Positions 45,484-55,252 are shown, numbered from the stretch's first letter. The stretch is DNA of 62,912 bases from Deltaproteobacteria bacterium (GCA_016937155.1 JAFGWM010000012.1:1-62912); one strand, 5' to 3'. A program made the numbers and translations. Notes: generated by a model from the sequence alone, not told the origin.

Positions 45484-47718
45484 ATGATATTTAAAAACAG
45501 TACTAAGGATCCACTGCTTTGCAGACTGAAGATATTTTTACTGGTGGCCTTGGTATTTTTTGTTGTATCCTGCGATGATACCACCACATCCTCAAATAAT
45601 AATCAGAATAACTCCACTATAAATAATTCATCAAACAACTTAAACGATGCAGGAACTGATTTAGTGAATGATGCAGTGGACGATGGTTCAACGGATTCCT
45701 CAGATGTTACGGATACTGTTGAGACTGATACCACTGATGCGGCTGTGGAGAATCCTGTGGCATCACTGCGAGTTTACCCTCTTGATATCTGGGGTAGATA
45801 CCTTCCGGAGGATAAAACCAGCCTTAATGTTGAAGGTGACAGTAATGAGATTTCTATCTCTAAAACCAGTTATTACACTGTTTTACTTGGGGGAAGTGGT
45901 GACTTTTCAGTATGCCTCTCATCAGACGACTTTCATGAAATCTGTCTGGATTTCAATGTTGATAATGCAGGTGTCATAACAGGGTTCGATTCTGAAAATT
46001 ATGAGTTTCATGGTGTGATATCCGGGGACAGTTCTTCAGGTGAAGTCCCTGAAACAATTCTTATTCTGGGTCTTCCACATCGATGGTTTTCTTCTTCCGG
46101 CAGAGCCCCACGATATAATAACTATTTAACACTGTTGATGGATGGAGAAGAAGCTTGGTCAGATGTTCGGGAGTCCCTTGAAAGTGCCACACAGAAAATT
46201 CTTTTCACATCCTGGTGGTGGGACAGTGAATTTGAACTAACCAGAGATGGAATCAATCATATTTATCTTTCAGATGAAGAAAGATGGGACAATACGATTC
46301 TTGGAATTCTTGAAAACACCAGTGTCACAAAGAGGGTTATGGTGGGTGAATTCTGGGGAACTCACGAGATTTTCGACTGGATAACAATGGATGATGAGCT
46401 TTTAAGTTATGCCGAAGCAGGGGAAGATAATTTTGAGTTCATGGGGCAGGGAAATCCCGTGAGCGATCAATTCTGGTTTGAAATAGAGCCGTTTGATTTT
46501 ATTTCGAGAGTCAGGAATAATATGGCCGGTTTGAACAGCGTTCTTACCGGGACTCAGGAGATTTATTCTGAAGTTCCAGGAAAATACGTTGATTTCTCAG
46601 ATTATCCGGTGGGAATTTCCTTTCAGATTGCTTCCTGGCATCAGAAGTTTTCTGTAATTGATGACGCACTTACATATGTTGGTGGTATGAATGTTAAAGG
46701 AAATGATTGGGACACATCAAATCATGCGGTTTTTGATTACTACAGGATGTATTTTGATTCAACTGAAAGTGAGCGTCTGAATGTATTTAGGAGGGAGAGT
46801 GAAACAGACTTTCCTCCCAGAAAGGATTATATCCTTCGAATCGATGGAACCGCAGCGGTTGACACATCAGATGTTTTTAAGAAAAGGTGGGATTATGGCC
46901 TGAGTGAAGGTTTTGAGTTTTCTGAAAATGCAAGTTCTTTCACTATCAGTGAGCCGGGGGGGGCAGATTTTGGAGAATCCACAGTTCAGATTACCACTAC
47001 CATGCCTCCACCATTCAGTGAGAACAGTATTCTGGAAACCTGGCACAATGCCATAAGTGAAGCGGAAAATTATATTTTCATTGAGGATCAGTATTTCAGA
47101 ATTCCATATCTTCTGGATCTTCTTATTGACCGGATGAATACCATAGCGTCGCTGAAACTTGTGGTTATCACCATGCCCATAAATGAGTGGACTGATGGAG
47201 GCTGTTATTGGACTTACGAAACGGTTAGAATACTTAAAAACGCCTTCCCCGACAGGTTTTTCCTGTATCAGTTAAGAAGTTTTGATTATGTTGAGACCTG
47301 GGGGTGGGATGAGACCGAAAGTCGTTTTGCTGACATGTATATTCATTCCAAGATGCTCATTGTAGATGACAAATTTATGAGTGTGGGAAGCTGCAACAAA
47401 AACAACAGAGGAGTGATTTATGAGGGTGAAATGAATGCTGCAGTTCTGGATCCTCAGTGGGTGAAATCCCAGCGTCAGAGAATAATTACTAATCTGACAG
47501 GTGATGACAGCAATGAAATGAACTGGATTCAGTCACTGGAAAATAATGCTGCAATGAATGATGCTGTCTACCGAAACTGGGATGACGAGGGTGGAGATAT
47601 ATCTCTTGATGGTGCTCCACTTCCACTTATGTATACCCCCGAAGGTTTCGTATACTCTCTCTCTTTCCCCGATCCTTCGGAGTGTCTGGTGGAGGATATA
47701 GGACCTGATCTCTTCTGA
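45484..47718 (+). CDS. Phospholipase D-like lipoprotein
   Basis: A 744-residue protein with a lipoprotein signal (FFVVSC, Cys30), a Ser/Asn/Asp/Thr-rich tether of about 60 residues, a beta region and two HKD motifs: HQKFSVID near residue 385 and HSKMLIVD near residue 620. Both are intact, so it is likely an active PLD-family enzyme on the outer face. Length is well above that of the minimal PLD. Its substrate (phospholipid or other phosphodiester) cannot be seen. It is convergent with purC, 50 bases between stops. Confidence 0.9.
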   Translation: MIFKNSTKDPLLCRLKIFLLVALVFFVVSCDDTTTSSNNNQNNSTINNSSNNLNDAGTDLVNDAVDDGSTDSSDVTDTVETDTTDAAVENPVASLRVYPLDIWGRYLPEDKTSLNVEGDSNEISISKTSYYTVLLGGSGDFSVCLSSDDFHEICLDFNVDNAGVITGFDSENYEFHGVISGDSSSGEVPETILILGLPHRWFSSSGRAPRYNNYLTLLMDGEEAWSDVRESLESATQKILFTSWWWDSEFELTRDGINHIYLSDEERWDNTILGILENTSVTKRVMVGEFWGTHEIFDWITMDDELLSYAEAGEDNFEFMGQGNPVSDQFWFEIEPFDFISRVRNNMAGLNSVLTGTQEIYSEVPGKYVDFSDYPVGISFQIASWHQKFSVIDDALTYVGGMNVKGNDWDTSNHAVFDYYRMYFDSTESERLNVFRRESETDFPPRKDYILRIDGTAAVDTSDVFKKRWDYGLSEGFEFSENASSFTISEPGGADFGESTVQITTTMPPPFSENSILETWHNAISEAENYIFIEDQYFRIPYLLDLLIDRMNTIASLKLVVITMPINEWTDGGCYWTYETVRILKNAFPDRFFLYQLRSFDYVETWGWDETESRFADMYIHSKMLIVDDKFMSVGSCNKNNRGVIYEGEMNAAVLDPQWVKSQRQRIITNLTGDDSNEMNWIQSLENNAAMNDAVYRNWDDEGGDISLDGAPLPLMYTPEGFVYSLSFPDPSECLVEDIGPDLF

Positions 47719-47768
47719 TTCTTATATTTTATTATGTTCAGTTAAAGTTATTTTTGCTTTTCTTTAAA

Positions 47769-48737
47769 TTACGGAACAATGTTACCAAATCCACCTGATT
47801 CAGGAATGAAATTACTTCCCGTAAGAATTTCATAAAGATTGATATACTTAACAGCGGCTTCTATTCTGATATCAGAGGGGATTTCAGGAACCGGTCCATT
47901 CCCGTTGTAGCCGATGCTCTGCATATAATGTCTGATGGTGTCCTTATCCAGTCCACGTGGGGAATTTCCTGCGCTCAGTCTTTCCTCGTAATCATTGAAA
48001 TACCAGTATCTGGAACTGTCAGGTGTGTGGATTTCATCAATAAGGTATAGTGTCCCCGTCTCATCGAGTCCAAATTCATACTTCGTATCAGCTAAAATAA
48101 GTCCTTTTGCAGATGCATGCTTTTGACCTGTTTCAAAAAGGTTCAGTGCAGCAGCTTCAACAAGATTATATATTTTCTCACTCACCAGTCCGGAAGAGAT
48201 TATTTCATCACGACTGGTATTGTGATCATGGCCGTCATCACCACCCTTGGTTGTTGGGGTGATTATATTTCTTTCAAGTTTTGTATGTGGTTTCATACCC
48301 TCAGGGAGTGTATGGCCACAGTACGTCCTTACCCCATTTTTATATGCTGTTAGTATAGAAGTATCACTGGAACCAGTGAGGTAACCCCTTGCAATTACTT
48401 CCACCGGCAATGGAGACAGTTTTTTAACGATGCTAAGCTGTTTATGGGGGACGCTTACAAGATGATTGGGAAGAATATTTTCCACTTCTTTCATCCACCA
48501 GTTCGAAATTCCGTTAAGAACCTGTCCTTTGAATGGTATTGTGCCGACAACACGGTCAAAAACACTTACTCTGTCGGAAACAGCAATAAGCAGTGTCTCT
48601 TCACTCCACTGGAAAATATCTCTAACCTTACCGTGACTGACTGCGGATTTTCCGGGAATTTCCACTCTGGAAACTGTGGATTCCAGATGATCATAAATAA
48701 AATCCCTCAAAGGTTTTCCTTCAATGAGCCTTTCCAT
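47769..48737 (-). CDS. purC: SAICAR synthase
   Basis: Phosphoribosylaminoimidazole-succinocarboxamide synthase of purine biosynthesis. The 322-residue protein belongs to the longer (yeast-like) PurC type with GKVRDIF, RGYLTGSS, TTKGGDDGH and IDEIHTPDSSR motifs. I use the ATG at 48737, which has AAGGAAG at about 7 bases; a GTG at 48746 is in frame. The purB stop lies 5 bases upstream, so the two purine genes form one operon. purC catalyses the step just before the purB reaction. Confidence 0.95.
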   Translation of the reverse strand: MERLIEGKPLRDFIYDHLESTVSRVEIPGKSAVSHGKVRDIFQWSEETLLIAVSDRVSVFDRVVGTIPFKGQVLNGISNWWMKEVENILPNHLVSVPHKQLSIVKKLSPLPVEVIARGYLTGSSDTSILTAYKNGVRTYCGHTLPEGMKPHTKLERNIITPTTKGGDDGHDHNTSRDEIISSGLVSEKIYNLVEAAALNLFETGQKHASAKGLILADTKYEFGLDETGTLYLIDEIHTPDSSRYWYFNDYEERLSAGNSPRGLDKDTIRHYMQSIGYNGNGPVPEIPSDIRIEAAVKYINLYEILTGSNFIPESGGFGNIVP

Positions 48738-48742
48738 AATGT

Positions 48743-50047
48743 TCACTTCCTTTTCTTTTCAAGAGCTCGATCTATTATCATCCCGGTGTGCCTTATGTGA
48801 TGTTTTATATCACAGGCCATTTTTATCTCTTCAGGGGATAGTTTTTCAGAAATAAGAGGGTGCCTGGACATTAACTTGATGAAATCACCATTTCCTGATG
48901 AAGCCATCATTGCACAGCTTTGAACCGCTTCATATGCTTTTTGTCTTAATACTCCACGCATTACAAGTTTAATAAGCACAGCTTCACTGAAAACGAGTCC
49001 TTTGGTAAGAGCAAGGTTTCTTTCAATGGCTTCGTGATTTACTGAGCAGCCGCTTACAACAAAATTTAATCTCTTTAGCATAAACTGAGTAAGACTTGTG
49101 GCGTCAGGGGCAATAATTCTTTCCACGCTGGAATGGGAGATGTCTCTTTCATGCCACAAAGCGACATTTTCAAGAGCGGTGGCAGCATAACCCCTGACAG
49201 TTCTTGCCAGACCACTGATATTTTCAGCTAAAATGGGATTCCTTTTATGCGGCATAGCTGATGAGCCTTTCTGTCCTTTTCCGAATGGCTCAAAAACTTC
49301 ACTCACTTCAGTTCTTTGCCAGTGTCTGAATGTGAGAGAAATTTTTTCACAACTGGCGGCAATCTGCGCAAGGACATTAAAAAATTCAGCATGCCGATCT
49401 CTCTGAACCACCTGAGTTGCTACAGTTTCGATATTCAATCCCAGCTTTCCTAAAGCAATTCGCTCAACATCAGGATCAATATTTGCGTATGTCCCGACGG
49501 CTCCAGCTATTTTCCCGGTTCTTATCCCCTCAGCAGCCCTCTCAAGTCGTTCTCGGTTTCTCTCGAGTTCACTGTAAAAAAGGGCAAAAATAACTCCGAG
49601 ACTTGTTGGCTCCGCATGAATTCCATGTGTTCTGCCCATAATAGGAATATTCCGGTATTCCTCAGCTTTTTTCAGGCAGCTTTGTGATAGAGTTTCAAGA
49701 TCATCAAGTATCATCTGAGACGCTTTTACTAAAAGGAGTGCAAAACTTGTATCAAGTACATCTGAACTGGTCAATCCCAGATGAAGCCATCTGCTGTCAT
49801 CCCCTGACTGTTCCTCAATATCAGTCAGAAACGCGATCACATCATGTCTGGTAATTTGCTCAATTTCAAGAATACGTTGAGCTCTGGGGGAAGATGATTC
49901 TCTGATTCTTTTACTAACTCCATCTGGAACCATCGCCAACTGTTCCATTGATTCACACACCGCAAGTTCCACTTCAAACCACGTTTTAAACCTAGAGTCA
50001 TCAGACCATAAATCCCGCATTTCTTTTGTTGAATATCGATCTATCAT
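48743..50047 (-). CDS. purB: Adenylosuccinate lyase
   Basis: A 434-residue lyase with the fumarase-superfamily signature GSSAMPHKRNP near residues 260-271 and LGLTSSDVLDT, TGKIAGAVGTYA in the active site. It acts twice in purine synthesis, releasing fumarate from SAICAR and adenylosuccinate. I use the ATG at 50047, since AAGGAGG lies 8 bases upstream; the frame is open to 50086. Its ribosome site is flanked on both sides by CCTCC complements, which could form alternative hairpins. Confidence 0.95.
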   Translation of the reverse strand: MIDRYSTKEMRDLWSDDSRFKTWFEVELAVCESMEQLAMVPDGVSKRIRESSSPRAQRILEIEQITRHDVIAFLTDIEEQSGDDSRWLHLGLTSSDVLDTSFALLLVKASQMILDDLETLSQSCLKKAEEYRNIPIMGRTHGIHAEPTSLGVIFALFYSELERNRERLERAAEGIRTGKIAGAVGTYANIDPDVERIALGKLGLNIETVATQVVQRDRHAEFFNVLAQIAASCEKISLTFRHWQRTEVSEVFEPFGKGQKGSSAMPHKRNPILAENISGLARTVRGYAATALENVALWHERDISHSSVERIIAPDATSLTQFMLKRLNFVVSGCSVNHEAIERNLALTKGLVFSEAVLIKLVMRGVLRQKAYEAVQSCAMMASSGNGDFIKLMSRHPLISEKLSPEEIKMACDIKHHIRHTGMIIDRALEKKRK

Positions 50048-50049
50048 TT

Positions 50050-50075
50050 GGAGGGCCTCCTTGTTGACAGGGAGG
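50050..50075 (-). promoter_or_regulatory. purB leader with complement-flanked ribosome site
   Basis: On the mRNA strand CCUCC (50075-50071), GGAGG (50060-50056, the likely ribosome site) and CCUCC (50054-50050) alternate. GGAGG can pair with the upstream CCUCC (10-base loop), while the downstream CCUCC is too close for a stable hairpin. This could sequester the ribosome site. No purine-riboswitch sequence is visible, so the effect is only a possibility. Confidence 0.3.
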
Positions 50076-50218
50076 ACAATAAACATCCACTAATGACAAA
50101 AAATCTCACCATTGTCCATGATAAATTGCAATTTTTCTCAAAGTTTATTATTACGTAAAAAGTCGAATTTTTTTATTTTTGCAGTGAATTAATTGTCACT
50201 GAATAACGTCAGGGAATA

Positions 50219-50824
50219 TTGTCTGTGAAGGATTATAACAGCTTTACCGACGGAGAGCTTATTGAACACGCATCAAATGGTGACCAGCTTGCTTTTCAGT
50301 ATCTTGTGAAAAGGCATAATGGCTGGGCCTATGGGTTTGTTCTAAAAACTGTCAGGAATCCTGAAGCTGCCTGGGATATTACTCAGGAGGGTTTCGTAAG
50401 GGTGTTTAAAAATCTCTCCGAATTCAGACAGGAAAGTTCATTCAGCACCTGGTTTCACAGGATTCTGTACAATCTGTGTATAGATCACTGGAGGAGAACC
50501 GGAAGAAGAATTGAGGTTGAATATCAGGATGTGCTTTCTTCCGGAGATACAGGCCCTTCCGGAGGCAGGGGTCATATTTTCAAGACTCCTGAGAAGGCTC
50601 TGAGGCATACTGAAATTGTCCATCTTCTTGAGGAAGCTCTTGGAGAACTGAGCTTTGAGCACAGGACTATTGTGGTTTTGAGGGAAATAGACGGTCTAAG
50701 TTATGAGGAAATAGCTGAGGTGACCGGGTGTCCTCGAGGTACGGTGATGAGCCGCCTTCACCATGCCAGGAAAAACATTGTTCAACACTTGAAACGTCAC
50801 GGCTACGTTTCATCGGAGATCTGA
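50219..50824 (+). CDS. ECF RNA polymerase sigma factor
   Basis: A 201-residue ECF (RpoE-like) sigma factor with region 2 (DITQEGFVRVFKNL, STWFHRILYNLCIDHWRR) and region 4 (IDGLSYEEIAEVTGCPRGT). The start is the TTG at 50219 or the in-frame GTG at 50225 (AGGGA lies upstream of both). Between the regions is a Gly/Ser-rich linker. The next gene encodes its membrane anti-sigma factor, and the two genes after that could be part of the regulon or operon. Confidence 0.93.
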   Translation: MSVKDYNSFTDGELIEHASNGDQLAFQYLVKRHNGWAYGFVLKTVRNPEAAWDITQEGFVRVFKNLSEFRQESSFSTWFHRILYNLCIDHWRRTGRRIEVEYQDVLSSGDTGPSGGRGHIFKTPEKALRHTEIVHLLEEALGELSFEHRTIVVLREIDGLSYEEIAEVTGCPRGTVMSRLHHARKNIVQHLKRHGYVSSEI

Positions 50825-50827
50825 GTC

Positions 50828-51526
50828 ATGGAAAAAAATGAAAATACGCGTGATGAAGAAATCCTGTCCGCTATGATTGATGGTGAGCTGTCCGAAGCGG
50901 ATACTGAAAAAATAAAACTGACTCTGGAAAATTCTGATCACCTCAGATCTTTTGAAAAGGATCTGATGCTTTCACGTTCAGCCTTTGGTGAGATGAAAAG
51001 GAATACTTCTGATGCTGTAGATTTTGATCTTTTCTGGAAGGATCTCAGTGAAAGCTGTGTGGAGATAACCAGAGCAAAGAATAATAATGAATTAACACCC
51101 GATGAGCTCAGGAAACTTCTCGGAAAATCTGGGCTGTCATGGTTTGACAGGCTCTTTGCTGTTTTTGCTCCAGCTGCGGCAGGAGTTGCCGCTGCTATGG
51201 CCAGTGTATTTTTCCTTATGCCCGCAAGGGTTTTGAAGGAAAGAGTCATCATAGAAAAGCCCATGGCCAGAGCTGGTGAAACTGTAAAAACGGATCTGAA
51301 AGTTGTAAGCGGTGATAAGAAGGACCCAAATGAGGTCAGACCTGTCCACCTTTCACCTAATCCTGTTATTGAAAATATAATTGAATCAGGCGAAAGTTGC
51401 GTGATAGAAAGTATGCAGAGTGCTGAAGATATTATCACTGCAGTTTTCAAGGTTGAAGATTCCGATGGAAGTATGATTACTGTTATCTGGCTTCCAATTG
51501 ATGAACCATCTGAAGATACTATCTGA
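50828..51526 (+). CDS. Anti-sigma factor (RseA-like)
   Basis: A 232-residue protein with a cytoplasmic anti-sigma N-terminus (EEILSAMIDGELSEADTEK) rich in acidic residues, one membrane helix at about 109-131 (FAPAAAGVAAAMASVFFLM) and a periplasmic tail of about 95 residues. The gene starts three bases after the sigma factor stop. This pair is the usual transcriptional relay from envelope stress to the cytoplasm. The short, unstructured tail suggests proteolysis-based release. It has no zinc (HxxxCxxC) motif in the N-terminal domain. Confidence 0.87.
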   Translation: MEKNENTRDEEILSAMIDGELSEADTEKIKLTLENSDHLRSFEKDLMLSRSAFGEMKRNTSDAVDFDLFWKDLSESCVEITRAKNNNELTPDELRKLLGKSGLSWFDRLFAVFAPAAAGVAAAMASVFFLMPARVLKERVIIEKPMARAGETVKTDLKVVSGDKKDPNEVRPVHLSPNPVIENIIESGESCVIESMQSAEDIITAVFKVEDSDGSMITVIWLPIDEPSEDTI

Positions 51527-51545
51527 TTGTATATGGAGATCGTAC

Positions 51546-52049
51546 ATGAACGGATTTATGAAATTTGCAACACTGGTTATATTTGCATCGATTTTCACCG
51601 GAGGAATTTCTTCCTCTGCTGCAAAAAAGATCAATAATCCCAAAAAACCGGTTTACTGTACTGTATACAGTATTGCTGCCAACGAGAAGGCAGGGAAATT
51701 TCCTGCGGAGTTGAAAAACTTCAGACATATATTTAATAGAATGCCCTTTAAGGTATTTCGTTCATTCAAACTGAAACAAAAGAATTCAGTGGCTGTATAC
51801 AACAAATATTCAATTACAAGTATCAGTAAGAAATATAAAGTTGCGGTGAAACTTCTTGAAAGAATTCTTGGTAAAAGTGACAAAGTGAAGTACAGAATTC
51901 AATTTCAGGTAAGGAAGGCTTCCGGCGTTAAGAAAAAAACAGTTACCATTCACGATATGGTTATGAAGCTCAACAGCGCCAAGCCTATGTTTATTGCAGG
52001 TCCAAAAGATGGAAATGATACTCTGTTGATCGGTCTTGTTTGCAGATAG
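51546..52049 (+). CDS. Small secreted protein of unknown function
   Basis: A 167-residue protein with a signal peptide (MNGFMKFATLVIFASIFTGGISSSAA) and a basic, beta-rich body (VYSIAANEKAGKFPAEL, MPFKVFRSFKLKQ, RIQFQVRKASGVKKK). I use the ATG at 51546, since GGAG lies eight bases upstream; the frame is open to 51498, overlapping the anti-sigma gene by 29 bases. It is in the sigma/anti-sigma operon, so it could be an envelope stress output. I do not recognise the family. Confidence 0.7.
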   Translation: MNGFMKFATLVIFASIFTGGISSSAAKKINNPKKPVYCTVYSIAANEKAGKFPAELKNFRHIFNRMPFKVFRSFKLKQKNSVAVYNKYSITSISKKYKVAVKLLERILGKSDKVKYRIQFQVRKASGVKKKTVTIHDMVMKLNSAKPMFIAGPKDGNDTLLIGLVCR

Positions 52050-54134
52050 TTGTCTGCAGTGATAGTATTCATCCAGCGAATGACTGGAATGAAACGTTTT
52101 TTCATATTTTCACTTATCTCAATAATCGTTCTTGCCGGGGGAATCGGATGGTTTCTTCCTAGGCATATTGAAGCTCTGATCAAGAAAAAGATAATTGCAG
52201 CTGCCAGAAAAAAGAATATCAATCTTGGGGATTTCGATGTAGATCTTGGCTGGAATCATATCGGTGTCAAATCTCTTAAGCTTTCTGGTGATGGATGGGA
52301 ATCCAGCATAAACAGTATTTCCATGAATGACTGGAAGATAATTCATATGCTTCCCCCGGAAATTAATCTGGGAGATATAAAAGTGGATGGTCTTCATTTT
52401 CAGGGAACTCCCCCTGAATTTAAACATAAAAAAACACCGGTGGAACAATCATCAGAGGTCAAGTATAAAAGTATAAAGGTAAAAGGCTTTTGGCTGGATG
52501 TGACAATGAAAGGTTTCTCTCTGAGTTGTGAAGATGGAAATGCCAGTTATGAGCCAGGTAAAGGTGGCCGGGCTCTTTTACAGAATGTTGGTTTTAGAGG
52601 TCCTCGTCTTCCTCAGTATTTTGTCAACTCTGTAAATGTAGATTTTGATTCACCATCCAGAATAAACAGTGTTTCGTTATCCAGTATTGTATGGAAGCTT
52701 TCCAGAGATCTGAAACTTTATACTGAGAGAGTGGATATTACGCCGCAAAAATCCGGAGTACTGGGTTTTTCTCTTGATGGTCATTTCCTTCCCAGAAAGG
52801 GAAAAGTCCATGCAAAAGGCAGTATAACTCCTTCCCGGAAAATTGCTGAAGCTGAAATTACCGTTCAGGATGCCAGTGCCGGATTTTTATTTCCCCCGTC
52901 AATACCCGTAACGAAAAAAGAGGATGTAAAACTGGATGGAAAGATCAATATGAGATTTGTTTCAGGGATTGTAAAGACTCGAATCCATGGGGTTTTAAGT
53001 GGTCTGAATTTTTATCATAAGGGCCTGGCCCGTGAGAAATTGAAAAACCTGAATCTGAAACTTGAATCGGAGATGGTGTGGAATCGTGAAACTGATGTTT
53101 TGAATGTTCTGGAGGCTAAATTAACCCATAAGAAAGTTTCCATGTATGTACTATCTGAAATAAAGAATTTTACGGGGGAAAAGCCGGTTCTTGATGGCAG
53201 GATTAAAATTGACCCCACCCCATGTGCCAGAGTCATGGAATCACTTCCCAGAGAACTATTTCCCAATGTGTCGCAGTTTAGAATGAAGGGAACTTTCAGT
53301 ACTGATGTTAAATTTCACCTTGATTTTGGACATCCTATGGAAAAAAACGGTGTAGTATTGAAAGGTGGAGTTAATCTTGATAAGTGTCGGGTGACAAAAG
53401 CTCCCCCATACTTCAGAACATCCAGAATACGTCATGATTTCGGCTATTCTCTAAGAGAACCCGGAGGACAAAAAATATTTGTGGATGTTTCAGAAAACAC
53501 CGACTGGTACACACCTCTGGATAAAATTTCACCCTATATGATTAAAGCTGTACTTACTACTGAGGATGGGCGTTTTTACCGCCACAGAGGTTTTATTACA
53601 AGTGAGTTTTCAACTGCTCTGGCAAGAAATCTTGATGCGGGAAAATTCAAATACGGCGCCAGTTCAATAAGTATGCAAGTGGTTAAAAATGTGTTTCTCA
53701 AAAGAAGGAAAACTTTAAGTCGCAAATTTGAAGAACTGTTTCTTACCTGGTATATGGAACGCCATGTTTCTAAAAGACGAATTATGGAAATTTACCTTAA
53801 TATTATTGAACTTGGCCCGGATATCTATGGTGTTACAAAGGCATCAAGACACTATTTTGGCAAAGAACCTTCCCTGCTTACAGCCAAGGAAGCCATTTTT
53901 TTCGCATCTATATTGCCAAGTCCAAAGAAAAGATATGCCTATTTTTGTCGGGGAAAAGTAAGCCAATACTGGAATCGTTATTTGAATAACCTTCTTAAAA
54001 TAATGAAACGCCGCAAACGATTGACTGACGAAGAACTTGAAAATGCATTAAAAGAGGAAATTATCTTTGACCATGCTGATTTTGCAGGGAAAGACCGTTG
54101 TTTCTACAAGATTAGGAAGTTTCGGGGCAGATGA
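52050..54134 (+). CDS. AsmA-like/GT51 transglycosylase fusion protein
   Basis: A protein of up to 694 residues with an N-terminal membrane helix, about 450 residues of beta-rich AsmA/DUF3971-like sequence, and a C-terminal GT51 domain from about residue 490. GT51 motifs are complete: TEDGRFYRHRG (Glu near 505), GASSISMQ, SRKFEELF, and KRRIMEIYLNIIELG. GT51 polymerises glycan strands in peptidoglycan synthesis. The listed start is a TTG, directly after the preceding stop; ATGs at 52080 or 52089 may be used instead. There is no transpeptidase domain. The combination is unusual; the AsmA part may bind lipid or envelope partners. Confidence 0.82.
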   Translation: MSAVIVFIQRMTGMKRFFIFSLISIIVLAGGIGWFLPRHIEALIKKKIIAAARKKNINLGDFDVDLGWNHIGVKSLKLSGDGWESSINSISMNDWKIIHMLPPEINLGDIKVDGLHFQGTPPEFKHKKTPVEQSSEVKYKSIKVKGFWLDVTMKGFSLSCEDGNASYEPGKGGRALLQNVGFRGPRLPQYFVNSVNVDFDSPSRINSVSLSSIVWKLSRDLKLYTERVDITPQKSGVLGFSLDGHFLPRKGKVHAKGSITPSRKIAEAEITVQDASAGFLFPPSIPVTKKEDVKLDGKINMRFVSGIVKTRIHGVLSGLNFYHKGLAREKLKNLNLKLESEMVWNRETDVLNVLEAKLTHKKVSMYVLSEIKNFTGEKPVLDGRIKIDPTPCARVMESLPRELFPNVSQFRMKGTFSTDVKFHLDFGHPMEKNGVVLKGGVNLDKCRVTKAPPYFRTSRIRHDFGYSLREPGGQKIFVDVSENTDWYTPLDKISPYMIKAVLTTEDGRFYRHRGFITSEFSTALARNLDAGKFKYGASSISMQVVKNVFLKRRKTLSRKFEELFLTWYMERHVSKRRIMEIYLNIIELGPDIYGVTKASRHYFGKEPSLLTAKEAIFFASILPSPKKRYAYFCRGKVSQYWNRYLNNLLKIMKRRKRLTDEELENALKEEIIFDHADFAGKDRCFYKIRKFRGR

Positions 54135-54225
54135 GTTATTTGCCTGATTGAATCTATACCAACAGTAACCCAAATATATGTAATGCGTAGATTTTACTGA
54201 TATTTTCTGTAGTATATAAAACTGT

Positions 54226-54732
54226 TTATTTGTTTTCTATTTTACTGACATGAACGATAATGTTTTTAGTGAGGTGACTCAGGTCATTAAGTCCGCATTC
54301 AATAACACCCAATGGGATAAGTCCTTTTGCATATCCAAAATCCTTATAGAAAATGGCTATATTGCCCCATGGGGCATAATATGTAACGTCACCAATAGAG
54401 GGATCAAAACCTGAGTATGAACCTGCTGTAGATAGTTTTTTTTTCAAATTTGCTATCTTTTCAGTTCCTTCATAATCTGAAAATTTCAGTGTCATGGGAA
54501 GCTGGTTTAAAAAATCTCTGGATGAAGGATTATCATGCATTTTAATTTCAATTTTATGTTTTCCAAATGTCATGATTATTCGTACATTATTTTTTTTAAC
54601 CTTTGAATTGTCAGAATTGATGCTCATTAACTTCACCTTTGAAGGTTCAACGACTGTGCCGGTATCTGGGGTATCACAAGCCAGTTTGTTACAAGCTGTT
54701 ACAATTGAAATAATTAAAAAAAATAGATACAT
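54226..54732 (-). CDS. Cyclophilin-like lipoprotein
   Basis: A 168-residue lipoprotein with a lipobox ending VTAC, and a C-terminal beta-rich cyclophilin-like fold (PF18050 type): LNQLPMTLKFSDYEG, GDVTYYAPWGNIAIFYKD and LIPLGVIE. These proteins are not proven peptidyl-prolyl isomerases. The gene lies 14 bases after the cupin gene's stop in the AraC/YqhD-like cluster. The 5' end has no other feature. Confidence 0.85.
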   Translation of the reverse strand: MYLFFLIISIVTACNKLACDTPDTGTVVEPSKVKLMSINSDNSKVKKNNVRIIMTFGKHKIEIKMHDNPSSRDFLNQLPMTLKFSDYEGTEKIANLKKKLSTAGSYSGFDPSIGDVTYYAPWGNIAIFYKDFGYAKGLIPLGVIECGLNDLSHLTKNIIVHVSKIENK

Positions 54733-54746
54733 ACTTGCCTCGCTTT

Positions 54747-55238
54747 TTAATGCACAGAGGTTGCTTCACTGTATTCACTGTCTGTAACCGGGCCAAACCA
54801 TTTTGCCGGTCCCAGATGCACTTTTGTGCTCATACCAACATGAATAAACTCACTTTTGGGTGTAGCCCCATGCCAGTGAACAATATCAGGGGGAATTGCT
54901 ACGACATCACCAGGTTTTAACAGTTGGGCTTTTTTACCTTTTTCCTGATAGTATCCCTGCCCGCTGGTAATAAGCAGGATTTGTCCCCCAGGATGTGAAT
55001 GCCAGTGGGTTCTGGTTGATGGTTCAAAACGGACATCATACACTTGAGTATCAAATACTTTTTCTTTATCTGTGTGGAGCATATTTACCCAAGTGGTTCC
55101 GGTGAAAATTTCTTTTGGCCCCAGAGTCCCTTTCGGAAAAACGGAATTAGTTGTCATGGTGTTTACTCCTTTGCTGCATGAGGCTATAAGGGATGCCGCT
55201 ATAAGTATTCCTGTAAAATTCATAAATATTTTCTTCAT
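54747..55238 (-). CDS. Cupin-domain lipoprotein
   Basis: A 163-residue protein with a lipoprotein signal peptide ending in LIASC (Cys21) and a single cupin: HWHSHPGGQILLITSG and PGDVVAIPPDIVHWHG, with the usual metal His residues present. It is a short extracytoplasmic cupin, likely Mn/Fe/Zn binding, similar to cupins near carboxymuconolactone decarboxylases. It follows the alpha/beta hydrolase with 14 bases and precedes the cyclophilin-like gene. It probably belongs to the detoxification operon. Confidence 0.88.
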   Translation of the reverse strand: MKKIFMNFTGILIAASLIASCSKGVNTMTTNSVFPKGTLGPKEIFTGTTWVNMLHTDKEKVFDTQVYDVRFEPSTRTHWHSHPGGQILLITSGQGYYQEKGKKAQLLKPGDVVAIPPDIVHWHGATPKSEFIHVGMSTKVHLGPAKWFGPVTDSEYSEATSVH

Positions 55239-55252
55239 GATTAGATTCCTCT

